Origin: Ignavibacteriota bacterium
Lineage (GTDB): Bacteria; Bacteroidota; Ignavibacteria; UBA10030; SZUA-254
DNA length: 5,143 bases
Direction: 5' to 3'
Assembly: GCA_016191715.1 (NCBI GenBank)
Contig: JACPVN010000127.1
Location: 1-5,143 of the forward strand
This document shows positions 1 through 5,092 of this stretch, piece by piece (position 1 is the first letter of the stretch; each line of letters begins with the position of its first letter). A model generated the notes under the pieces. That model saw only the letters and a list, made by a program, of their open reading frames with translations. It was not told the origin of the DNA and did no database searches. A program made the translations under genes and the position numbers.

Positions 1-2
1 CT

Positions 3-662
3 TCATTCCATAAAATATTTATCGTCATTCCATTTTGCAGGATTGTTCATGATGTAATTGGAAATGGTTTGATATGATTGTTCGTTACGGATGATGTGTT
101 CGTGATAATTGCGTTGCCACAATTTTCCCATGTAGGGTGCAGGGTTCACCCCTGCCCATTTGATTTTGAAAATATCCAAACAACCATTTGCCACCAATGA
201 TTTGTAGGCACCCACGATGTCGCCAACGGTCGCGTTCACGGTAGGGACAATCCCTTGCGGTTGTCCTTTTTGGGGTTGTTCATATTGTTCGGGGTGGGCA
301 GGATGGGCAACAGGTTGGGCTGGGGTGAACCCTGCCCCTACAATATCGGTTAATAAAATAATGCCGTGCATGTGATTTGGCATTATTTGAAAAACATCCA
401 ATTCAAAATTTGAAAACCGTTCGGGTAATTTTGTCCATTCATCGTATGCAATTTGCCCGTATTCGTTCAATTCCATTTGGGCTTCTGCATTTTGGGCATC
501 CGCATTATGGGCATCCGCAAGGGATGCCCCTACGACAATTTTACCAAACCTCCATTTTCTATCTTGACAACAAATGGTAATGAAATACGCGCCTGCCTGC
601 GAATAATCATATCCTTTTAAACGGATTGACCTGCGGTGATGTATGCGAGAATCGAATGACAT
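3..662 (-). CDS. REP-associated tyrosine transposase (RAYT, Y1/HUH family)
   Basis: Predicted single-strand DNA transposase of the IS200/IS605-related Y1 superfamily, the branch that mobilises or processes REP palindromes. Seen: 219 aa, complete from ATG to TGA. The N-terminus (RRSIRLKGYDYSQAGAYFIT) is typical of the family. The HUH metal site is MPNHMHG with H97 and H99. The C-terminal helix LWQRNYHEHIIRNE carries Y186, the likely nucleophile that forms the 5'-phosphotyrosine link, and is followed by the usual YIMNNPAKW end. Odd: residues 44-62, 108-117, 133-141 and 169-178 are encoded by REP-like palindromes in variable loops, none of which removes a catalytic residue. The protein therefore looks intact despite the insertions. 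It is a stand-alone gene 100 bp downstream of the restriction operon with its own candidate promoter. The family call is firm; current activity is inferred. Confidence 0.93.
   Translation of the reverse strand: MSFDSRIHHRRSIRLKGYDYSQAGAYFITICCQDRKWRFGKIVVGASLADAHNADAQNAEAQMELNEYGQIAYDEWTKLPERFSNFELDVFQIMPNHMHGIILLTDIVGAGFTPAQPVAHPAHPEQYEQPQKGQPQGIVPTVNATVGDIVGAYKSLVANGCLDIFKIKWAGVNPAPYMGKLWQRNYHEHIIRNEQSYQTISNYIMNNPAKWNDDKYFME
132..157 (+). repeat. GTAG-headed REP-like palindrome, class A copy 1 (inside transposase gene)
   Basis: The plus strand reads GTAGGG, then GCAGGG (139-144), loop TTCAC, then CCCTGC (150-155). GTAG is the 5' tetranucleotide recognised by enterobacterial TnpA-REP. This copy matches the inverted copy at 317-341 in all but one substitution and one inserted base. 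In the transposase frame it encodes residues 169-178 (WAGVNPAPYM). Confidence 0.75.
241..266 (+). repeat. GTAG-headed REP-like palindrome, class B copy 1 (inside transposase gene)
   Basis: GTAG is followed by GGACAA (245-250) and TTGTCC (261-266), closing a 6-bp stem around a CCCTTGCGG core. The same core occurs in the inverted copy at 509-533, where the stem bases differ but still pair (GGACAA/TTGTCC here against GGGCATCC/GGATGCCC there), as expected if structure is conserved. It encodes residues 133-141 (GQPQGIVPT) of the transposase. Confidence 0.72.
317..341 (-). repeat. GTAG-headed REP-like palindrome, class A copy 2 (inside transposase gene)
   Basis: The minus strand begins GTAG at 341, then GGGC-A-GGG, loop TTCAC, CCC-A-GCCC. 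It is almost the same sequence as 132-157 in inverse orientation, so the two form an inverted pair spanning about 210 bp, like a BIME. It is read in frame as VGAGFTPAQ (residues 108-116). The flank at 296-316 repeats short GGGCA units that encode PVAHPAHP. Confidence 0.77.
476..520 (-). repeat. 15-bp tandem repeat, three units, inside transposase gene
   Basis: Three 15-base units on the plus strand, TTTGGGCTTCTGCAT (476-490), TTTGGGCATCCGCAT (491-505) and TATGGGCATCCGCAA (506-520), encode the pentapeptide series LADAH-NADAQ-NAEAQ. The last unit is one arm of the REP at 509-533, so the array looks like a local expansion of a REP arm. Unit length is a multiple of three, so the frame is kept. 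Confidence 0.75.
509..533 (-). repeat. GTAG-headed REP-like palindrome, class B copy 2 (inside transposase gene)
   Basis: The minus strand starts GTAG at 533. GGGCATCC (509-516) and GGATGCCC (522-529) form a perfect 8-bp stem with a 5-base loop. It encodes VGASLADA (residues 44-51). It shares the CCCTTGCGG core with 241-266, in opposite orientation. Confidence 0.77.
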
Positions 663-706
663 TTTTTTGCATTAGTTGTTTGCTTCATTATAGTGCAAAA
701 AAATGT
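659..706. repeat. Perfect 13-bp inverted repeat spanning the transposase start
   Basis: ACATTTTTTTGCA (659-671) is the exact reverse complement of TGCAAAAAAATGT (694-706), separated by 22 bases. The left arm contains the transposase ATG (662-660) and the spacer contains its candidate -10 box. It could be a protein-binding palindrome for self-control, a structure in a longer read-through transcript that hides the AUG, or a remnant element end. The repeat is certain; the role is inferred. Confidence 0.7.
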
Positions 707-714
707 ATTCCAAA
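687..714 (-). promoter_or_regulatory. Candidate promoter of the transposase gene
   Basis: The minus strand has a perfect TATAAT at 692-687, about 25 bases before the ATG. A weak -35-like TTTGGA lies at 714-709 with 16 bases between. It would allow a short leader starting near 680. The -10 match is good, the -35 is poor, and the lineage's promoter rules are unknown. Confidence 0.4.
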
Positions 715-762
715 AATGACAGTTTGTTTATTAGAGATGGGGATTGTCTGTAATTCTTGCGC

Positions 763-2235
763 CTATTTTGTTGAATAAAGAACTACATGATTCACCAGTT
801 TAATTGCTTCTTGTTCTGCTCTGTATGCTTCATAACGTTTTGCGTTTGCATTTAGTACTAACTGATTAATTTCTGATTGAATTTCTTTATTCTTTAACAA
901 AGGAATTTGAATTTGTGCAACATGGAATTTGTCTATCTCATTCACCACCGCACCGTATGTAAAACGTTTAATAAGTTCATACCCATAATCCGTATTCAAC
1001 CAAGTGTAAATATAACCAGCAATGGACGCGTCATTGGGAACAATACGAATTATATGTTGGTTTGCAGTCCAGTTTTGCCAATGCTTAGAAACTATATTGA
1101 CCTTACCAATAGTACCACTGCAAGTAATCATTATCATGTTTTCAAGTAAGGATAATTCTTCTTTTATTCTTTTTGCATGATGGATAAGAGATAAAAATTT
1201 TTCTCCTGAAGGGTCTAACGTTAACAACTCTCTCCCGCCGAAAAAGATTACTCCTTGTCCTTCTTCAACATACACACGCTTGAAACGTCCTGGCAATATT
1301 ATTTGCCTACTGATGCGAGGGTCACCGAGAGTTGTAATTTCCCGAGCATGTTTTGTTATGTGTTCTATTATCCTTTCGACAACGGGTTTGTGATAAGTTG
1401 ATTCGAAGCGACCCACGAGTTGGCTTGCCTTAACGGAAAAAGAAGTGGGATCTTCTTTGTCTGAATATTGTGGATTCAGTTTCTCAATTGCTGGAAGTTT
1501 TAATGTTTCGATGAGAAGTTGTTCGGCTTCATCAATGAGTTCGTTTGACTCATCCCGTAACCTATAAGAATCCATCACAAACTTATGAATGTTTGATTTT
1601 ATCAGAGGATCTGGATTGGGAATTGGAACGTTTGATAAATGCTCAGGTTCAATATGCTGTACGACAGCACCATAGTTATTTGTCCGTAAAAGTATTTGAC
1701 CGATTTTTGTTTTCAAGAAAGCATAAATATATCCGACATCTTCCTCCCTATATGTTGTAAGTCGAATTACGTCATCAGAAAAGATTTTACCCAACAAAGA
1801 TCTAGTTACAATCGTACAATCACCGATAGTGCCTGAACGAGTTAACAGAATGGATTGTAGTTTAACTTTTAAGCTCTCAAGAGGTGTATTAGTAAGAGGA
1901 GAAATATATTTTGATGGTTTAGGATATAATTCGTTTATTTGCGAAGGAAGATAAAAGGGGATTCCATTTTGTTTTTCAACATATATGCGCTTGAATCGCC
2001 CTGGATAATTAGCATCTTTTAATAATCCTTTATTAGACAGCAAATCTACCAATTCCCATTTACATTGATGCAAAACATCTCTGGCATGTTTCCCATCTAT
2101 GTCAAATACACACGCATCAAGTCTTAACTTACTCTCAAACACTTCAGATAACTTGATTGATGACCATTTGAAATCATGTTCAACAGTTGGGAGTTCTTTT
2201 AATAAATTTTCTTGGAGAGAACTGGAAGCTACCAC
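763..2235 (-). CDS. hsdS: Restriction-modification specificity subunit S with two target recognition domains
   Basis: Sets the DNA target of the nuclease-methyltransferase encoded just upstream. Seen: two homologous halves in tandem. Counting from GTG at 2235 (490 aa), PGRFKRIYVE (78-87) recurs as PGRFKRVYVE (315-324), SGTIGDCTIV (134-143) as SGTIGKVNIV (373-382), and YGAVVQHIEPEHLSNVPIP (188-206) as YGAVVNEIDKFHVAQIQIP (427-445). Each half ends in a helical, charge-rich conserved region (about 209-250 and 448-480) that spaces the domains and contacts M subunits in known HsdS proteins. Two TRDs usually read a bipartite target with a fixed gap. The start is GTG at 2235 because AGGAAGG lies six bases upstream; an in-frame GTG at 2259 would add eight residues. 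The gene overlaps the upstream gene by 7 bp, indicating coupled translation. The function is firm; the DNA target cannot be read from sequence. Confidence 0.92.
   Translation of the reverse strand: MVASSSLQENLLKELPTVEHDFKWSSIKLSEVFESKLRLDACVFDIDGKHARDVLHQCKWELVDLLSNKGLLKDANYPGRFKRIYVEKQNGIPFYLPSQINELYPKPSKYISPLTNTPLESLKVKLQSILLTRSGTIGDCTIVTRSLLGKIFSDDVIRLTTYREEDVGYIYAFLKTKIGQILLRTNNYGAVVQHIEPEHLSNVPIPNPDPLIKSNIHKFVMDSYRLRDESNELIDEAEQLLIETLKLPAIEKLNPQYSDKEDPTSFSVKASQLVGRFESTYHKPVVERIIEHITKHAREITTLGDPRISRQIILPGRFKRVYVEEGQGVIFFGGRELLTLDPSGEKFLSLIHHAKRIKEELSLLENMIMITCSGTIGKVNIVSKHWQNWTANQHIIRIVPNDASIAGYIYTWLNTDYGYELIKRFTYGAVVNEIDKFHVAQIQIPLLKNKEIQSEINQLVLNANAKRYEAYRAEQEAIKLVNHVVLYSTK
1264..1293 (-). 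repeat. Second-half copy of a 30-bp repeat within hsdS
   Basis: Matches 1975-2004 at 25 of 30 bases and encodes the RFKRVYVEE segment of the second TRD. The pair, 711 bp apart and in the same frame, marks the internal duplication of the gene and offers homology for domain exchange. Confidence 0.6.
1975..2004 (-). repeat. First-half copy of a 30-bp repeat within hsdS
   Basis: Partner of 1264-1293; encodes the RFKRIYVEK segment of the first TRD. Similarity at base level is confined to this short motif. The surrounding target-recognition sequence has diverged, as expected for domains reading different half-sites. Confidence 0.6.
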
Positions 2236-4277
2236 GCAATACCTTCCTGACTTTTCCACGCTTTAAAAACATCAGGGACATTTACTGTTTGGTCATCTCG
2301 GATTTTTTTCTTCGTTGCAACACGCGCAGTCGGTTGCCCATCTGCCGTCTTATCGAGTTCAATGATTTGTACATCGTCATCGGGAATAAGAATCTCGTTC
2401 CCATATTTATCTCTTTTGAAAAGCGGGTTACCACGTTGGTCATGTCCAATTCTATCAATAATAGCCATAAAAATATTGTAGTCTGGCATAGTACGCGTCT
2501 TTTCCTCTTTATCAATTTCCTCGCTGGTTTTCTTCTGCAGAATAAGAATAGAAGTTTGAGTTCCATTGCGCGGCTGAAAGGTGTCAGAATGTAAATCAAT
2601 ACTTGCAATAATTCTTGTCTTACGTAGTAACCATTGCCTTATATAGCCGAGTCCCGGAGAGCCTAATATAGAATCGGGAAGAACGATTGCTAATCTTCCA
2701 CCGGGTTTCAGAAGTTGCAAACACCGTTCTATGAACAATTGTTCGGGCGGAGCTGATGACTGAAACCTGTTAGTAATTGTCCATTCAGACTTCGGATTAA
2801 TCTTAACTTGTTGATTCTTCCAGATATAACCGATGTTATATTGTTCCAAAATTTGGTGATCCTTTATTGGAATTTTACTGCCAAATGGCGGATTGGTAAC
2901 GATAACATCGAAGAATTCAATTGTGTTTTGGTTAGCAATATCTGAAGGTTCTATTTTCAAAGCTTTTGCTAACGATAGCTTTAATTCATTTTGCCATTCA
3001 TGTGGAGGAAGTAATGAATCATTCCGATATATATTTCCACTTCCATCGTTGTTCATAACCATATTCATCTTTGTGGCTTTCACCAAATCTGGATTAATGT
3101 CAAAACCAAAAAAATTTGATTCAGCAATCTCTTTAATCCGTCGTCGTACTATTTGTTTTTCGTTGTCACCCCAAGCAAATTTAGGTTTTTCAAAATCACT
3201 TTCAATTCCTTTTTCAAGTTCTTCAATTACATTATTCATTGCAGTAACAAGAAAACCACCAGTACCACATGCTGGGTCACAAACCTTTTCATGAGGTTTG
3301 GGCGCGACCATATTTACTGCCATTTTCATAACATTTCTTGGAGTAAAAAATTCCCCCCTGTCACCACGTAAGTTAGCTCCAACAAGTTCTTCGTATGCTT
3401 TGCCTTTAACATCAATATCAGTATCAAGCAAGCTATAAGTTTGAATTTCAGACACGATGTAAGCAAGCGAACGCGGTTGAAGTTTTATCTCATCATTAGA
3501 GTCGAAAATTTGGTTGTATTGTTTCTTTACACGCTCAAATATTTTTGACACTCGTTTTTTAACAGTTAGCTGTCCATCACCGTTTGAACGTTCCGCTGAT
3601 GTTGTAAAGAATTCAAGAGGATTAGGTATGTTATGTTCGTCGAGTGTTTTACAAAAAATGAGCTTTAACAACTCGAAGAATGCTTGTTGTTTTTGCAATC
3701 CATCAGTTACATAAATGTGGTTGTGACAAGTTCTAAAAACCATAAGAAGATTATCTTCATAAGCTTTCTTGAGTTTATTCCGTTTCGGTCTATCAATATC
3801 ATCCAATGAACCGTCAGCCGGCGGAATGTCATTAAAATCTTGAAACTCGAATCTATCTCCGACTCTTACTTTGCGTAAAACCTCTTTATACTTTCCGTTT
3901 GTCCACATCCCCCATTCGCAGTTCGGACAGACTGACATATAACTTTTCAGTTGTTCAATGCCATCCTTTTTATTGGTGGGCTCTACTTTTTCATTCTTGC
4001 ACTCTACCACTAACCAGATATTATCCTGTGAAAAAGCACTAATGCTCTTTGGGAAGACAACGATATCCGCTCGTGGTTTATTTGAACCGACTTTAAGCCC
4101 ATATTCAACTTTGATATGGTCCCGTTGATACTTGTGTTCGTTGACGAGACGCTTTTCGATAGTTTGTCGAACATATTCTTCGGGTGTATCATTCCGAAAA
4201 GTACCATCTATGTAATCACAGATTTTCCCTTCGGGAATAACAATGATGTTTTGAGAAGTATTATTTTGTGTTGGCAT
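2229..4277 (-). CDS. hsdM: Fused restriction nuclease / N6-adenine DNA methyltransferase (type I/IIB-like RM subunit)
   Basis: 682-aa bifunctional protein predicted to methylate adenine in host DNA and to cut unmodified DNA, guided by the S subunit encoded next. Domain 1 (about 25-140) is an HSDR_N-type PD-(D/E)XK nuclease: acidic E33/E34, D71 in RADIVVF, E92-x-K94 in VVECKNE, then Q109-x3-Y113, the QxxxY motif of type I R subunits. All catalytic positions appear present. Residues about 160-290 are helical and resemble an M-subunit N-terminal region. Domain 2 (about 290-580) is the methyltransferase: GEFFTPR (308-314), AdoMet motif I DPACGTGGF (334-342), FGFDINP (390-396), catalytic NPPF (462-465), PGGRLAIVLPDSIL (525-538). 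Motif order is gamma type. A plain HsdM is shorter and lacks the nuclease. No DEAD-box ATPase is present, so cutting should not need ATP-driven translocation. The symbol covers only the methyltransferase half. ATG at 4277 has a GGAG three bases upstream. Confidence 0.9.
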   Translation of the reverse strand: MPTQNNTSQNIIVIPEGKICDYIDGTFRNDTPEEYVRQTIEKRLVNEHKYQRDHIKVEYGLKVGSNKPRADIVVFPKSISAFSQDNIWLVVECKNEKVEPTNKKDGIEQLKSYMSVCPNCEWGMWTNGKYKEVLRKVRVGDRFEFQDFNDIPPADGSLDDIDRPKRNKLKKAYEDNLLMVFRTCHNHIYVTDGLQKQQAFFELLKLIFCKTLDEHNIPNPLEFFTTSAERSNGDGQLTVKKRVSKIFERVKKQYNQIFDSNDEIKLQPRSLAYIVSEIQTYSLLDTDIDVKGKAYEELVGANLRGDRGEFFTPRNVMKMAVNMVAPKPHEKVCDPACGTGGFLVTAMNNVIEELEKGIESDFEKPKFAWGDNEKQIVRRRIKEIAESNFFGFDINPDLVKATKMNMVMNNDGSGNIYRNDSLLPPHEWQNELKLSLAKALKIEPSDIANQNTIEFFDVIVTNPPFGSKIPIKDHQILEQYNIGYIWKNQQVKINPKSEWTITNRFQSSAPPEQLFIERCLQLLKPGGRLAIVLPDSILGSPGLGYIRQWLLRKTRIIASIDLHSDTFQPRNGTQTSILILQKKTSEEIDKEEKTRTMPDYNIFMAIIDRIGHDQRGNPLFKRDKYGNEILIPDDDVQIIELDKTADGQPTARVATKKKIRDDQTVNVPDVFKAWKSQEGIAW
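2242..2248 (-). promoter_or_regulatory. Ribosome binding site that sets the hsdS start
   Basis: The minus strand reads AGGAAGG, six bases (TATTGC) before GTG at 2235, inside the end of the methyltransferase gene. No comparable site precedes the longer GTG start at 2259. This favours the 2235 start and a 7-bp overlap with the upstream stop codon. Confidence 0.6.
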
Positions 4278-4301
4278 AAGCTCCGATTTATTTCAGAGCT
4301 T
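4278..4301 (-). promoter_or_regulatory. Hairpin abutting the methyltransferase start codon
   Basis: On the transcript, AAGCTC (4301-4296) pairs with GAGCTT (4283-4278) around a 12-base loop, ending directly before the AUG. The only Shine-Dalgarno-like element, GGAG (4284-4281), lies mostly in the 3' arm and would be partly hidden. This could damp or tune translation. A six-bp stem is short, so the role is tentative. Confidence 0.4.
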
Positions 4302-4342
4302 CGGTGTGTCTTTTCTATTCTGTCATCGTAAATTTATTTCAG
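4286..4342. repeat. 11-bp direct repeat upstream of the RM operon
   Basis: ATTTATTTCAG occurs at 4286-4296 and again at 4332-4342, 46 bp apart, in the leader of the methyltransferase gene. It could be a paired binding site for a regulator. It is AT-rich, so chance is possible. Confidence 0.3.
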
Positions 4343-4367
4343 CATCTATATTTAGACGAATGATTAG

Positions 4368-4388
4368 ATTCCGAAACAAGTTCGGAAT
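4368..4388. repeat. REP-like dispersed palindrome
   Basis: ATTCCGAA (4368-4375), loop ACAAG, TTCGGAAT (4381-4388): a perfect 8-bp stem, flanked by AG before and GACAG after. I recognise this pattern as resembling short palindromes dispersed in many bacterial genomes. It does not carry the GTAG head of the palindromes at 132-533, so it belongs to another family. It sits between the structured RNA and the RM operon. Confidence 0.55.
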
Positions 4389-4427
4389 GACAGAGTATTA
4401 CAAGCGGCTGAATCAATTGCGGCGGGC

Positions 4428-4488
4428 AAAAAAAAGTGCCTCAGAAAAACAAAGGGCGTGAAACTGATAACCCTCTGAACTGAGGCAC
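4428..4488 (-). terminator. Rho-independent terminator-like hairpin with U8 tail
   Basis: On the minus-strand transcript GUGCCUCAG (4488-4480) pairs perfectly with CUGAGGCAC (4444-4436), followed at once by eight U (4435-4428). An inner helix AGAGGGU (4476-4470) with GCCCUUU (4457-4451), including two G-U pairs, extends the stem across an internal loop. It would end transcripts from the small genes to the right or from the structured RNA, 150 bases before the methyltransferase ATG. Confidence 0.75.
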
Positions 4489-4606
4489 GTGGATGCCCGT
4501 CAACAAAAGATACACCAGCCACGCCCCTGTTCGGGGCGTAGTCTGGTACCATCTCATTGACAAGAAAATTTCCACGTTTTCAGTTCAAGACAGCAGCCGA
4601 AGCTAC
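4428..4606 (-). ncRNA. Candidate structured RNA or attenuator leader, family unknown
   Basis: Unidentified structured element read on the minus strand. Seen, 5' to 3': hairpin GUAGC-UUCG-GCUGC (4606-4593), a cUUCGg tetraloop; closing helix UGAACUGA (4587-4580) with UCAGUUCA (4483-4476) and ACGUGG (4577-4572) with CCACGU (4492-4487); an asymmetric bulge of 9 and 5 bases; helix UGUCAAU (4562-4556) with GUUGACG (4504-4498); a long apical hairpin (4553-4509) with a perfect ACGCCCC/GGGGCGU top, loop GAACA, and further ACCAG/CUGGU pairing; then the terminator hairpin. The length (about 180) and the closing-stem, bulge, apical-stem layout recall 6S RNA, but I cannot match conserved 6S positions. The closing helix and the terminator share bases 4480-4488, so a switch is possible, which would suit a leader of the RM operon. 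No clear promoter was found in the AT-rich stretch 4610-4677. Confidence 0.5.
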
Positions 4607-4677
4607 GCGATATTTAGTTAGTTGTTATTCGTTAATAGTAAAAGTTGTTTCTGATTTATTGTACTAATTACATGATA

Positions 4678-4908
4678 TTAAAAATGCTTACAAATGTACT
4701 CTTTGCATTCTTTACGCCCGTTCATTCGTTCTCGTTTCTTTGCAAGTCTCTTCCACTCTTTTGCAAACGCACACATCCTGCAATTGCATGTTAGCCAATG
4801 TCGTTTCCAGAGTCGGTGAGGTTGGCTGAAATATCCAAAGCCAAAAGTGTCCCACAGTTTCTTTCTCGTAGTAACTTTGCTTATGTCACTAACTCTTTGA
4901 TGTTTCAT
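4678..4908 (-). CDS. Small Cys-rich basic protein of unknown function
   Basis: 76 aa, not assigned to a named family. Seen: strongly basic; FGYFSQPHRLWKRHW (23-38) leads into a tight C-N-C-R-M-C cluster (C41, C43, C46), with further C68 and C73 and histidines H31, H37, H75, suggesting a small metal-binding fold. The C-terminal half is a Lys/Arg-rich helix (50-70). The layout resembles short conserved proteins with a CxCxxC cluster after a basic aromatic stretch, common in Bacteroidota-type genomes; this is an impression from memory. The ATG at 4908 overlaps the stop of the upstream 50-aa ORF (ATGA), which supports both being genes. It ends with TAA 71 bases before the structured RNA begins. 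Nucleic-acid binding is plausible from charge but unproven. Confidence 0.6.
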   Translation of the reverse strand: MKHQRVSDISKVTTRKKLWDTFGFGYFSQPHRLWKRHWLTCNCRMCAFAKEWKRLAKKRERMNGRKECKEYICKHF

Positions 4909-5057
4909 GGTTTTTCTTTGAATTTTCTCTCTTCCAACTCAATCTCATTCTTCTTCTCTTTCATCAACGCTTTCAGTAAATCTCCGTTCGTTCCGAGTAT
5001 TCCCGCTTGAGAAAGAAAGAGTTCCGGCTTCAGTTGTGATACATTAGATGTTGTCAT
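4905..5057 (-). CDS. Small ORF, 50 aa, coupled to the Cys-rich gene
   Basis: Unrecognised protein MTTSNVSQLKPELFLSQAGI... of 50 aa. Seen: ATG at 5057, stop TGA at 4907-4905 inside the next gene's ATG (sequence ATGA). The N-terminal half (SQLKPELFLSQAGILGTNGDLLKALM) alternates hydrophobic and polar residues as a folded domain would. The C-terminal 18 residues are a highly charged helix (KEKKNEIELEERKFKEK), possibly a coiled coil or an RNA/protein contact. No clear Shine-Dalgarno precedes it. The exact stop-start overlap is the best evidence for coding. No function is proposed. Confidence 0.5.
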   Translation of the reverse strand: MTTSNVSQLKPELFLSQAGILGTNGDLLKALMKEKKNEIELEERKFKEKP

Positions 5058-5092
5058 TCTAATTGTCAGCGTACAAAATAATTCAGTTTAAG

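Noticed and set aside
132..533. CRISPR-like repeat array in the transposase region
   Set aside because: The repeats are palindromic, of two classes, in both orientations and irregularly spaced inside a coding frame; no cas gene is present.
763..2235. Possibility that hsdS is two fused or frameshifted genes
   Set aside because: The frame is continuous through both halves, and two-TRD S subunits of this length are normal.
2187..2594. 135-aa plus-strand ORF
   Set aside because: Antisense to the end of the methyltransferase gene and start of hsdS, whose motifs are unambiguous; its translation is Phe/Ile/Arg-rich with no domain.
2893..3371. Plus-strand ORFs of 133 and 72 aa
   Set aside because: Shadows of the methyltransferase core, opposite the DPACGTGGF and NPPF motifs.
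4455..4475. Hammerhead-like words GAAAC and CTGAT on the plus strand
   Set aside because: The order and spacing do not form a hammerhead core (no CUGANGA, no stems between the conserved boxes).
4364..4552. 62-aa minus-strand ORF (begins MVPDYAPNRGVAGVSF)
   Set aside because: It lies across the apical hairpin, the terminator with its U8 run and the REP-like palindrome. RNA structure explains the sequence better than coding, and no ribosome binding site precedes it.
4610..4677. Promoter for the structured RNA
   Set aside because: Several AT-rich -10-like words occur (for example TACAAT and TAAATA on the minus strand), but none has a convincing -35 at proper spacing.
4798..5010. 70-aa plus-strand ORF (Ser/Phe-rich)
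   Set aside because: Antisense to the coupled small ORFs; its Ser/Phe richness is what the complement of Lys/Glu-rich coding gives.
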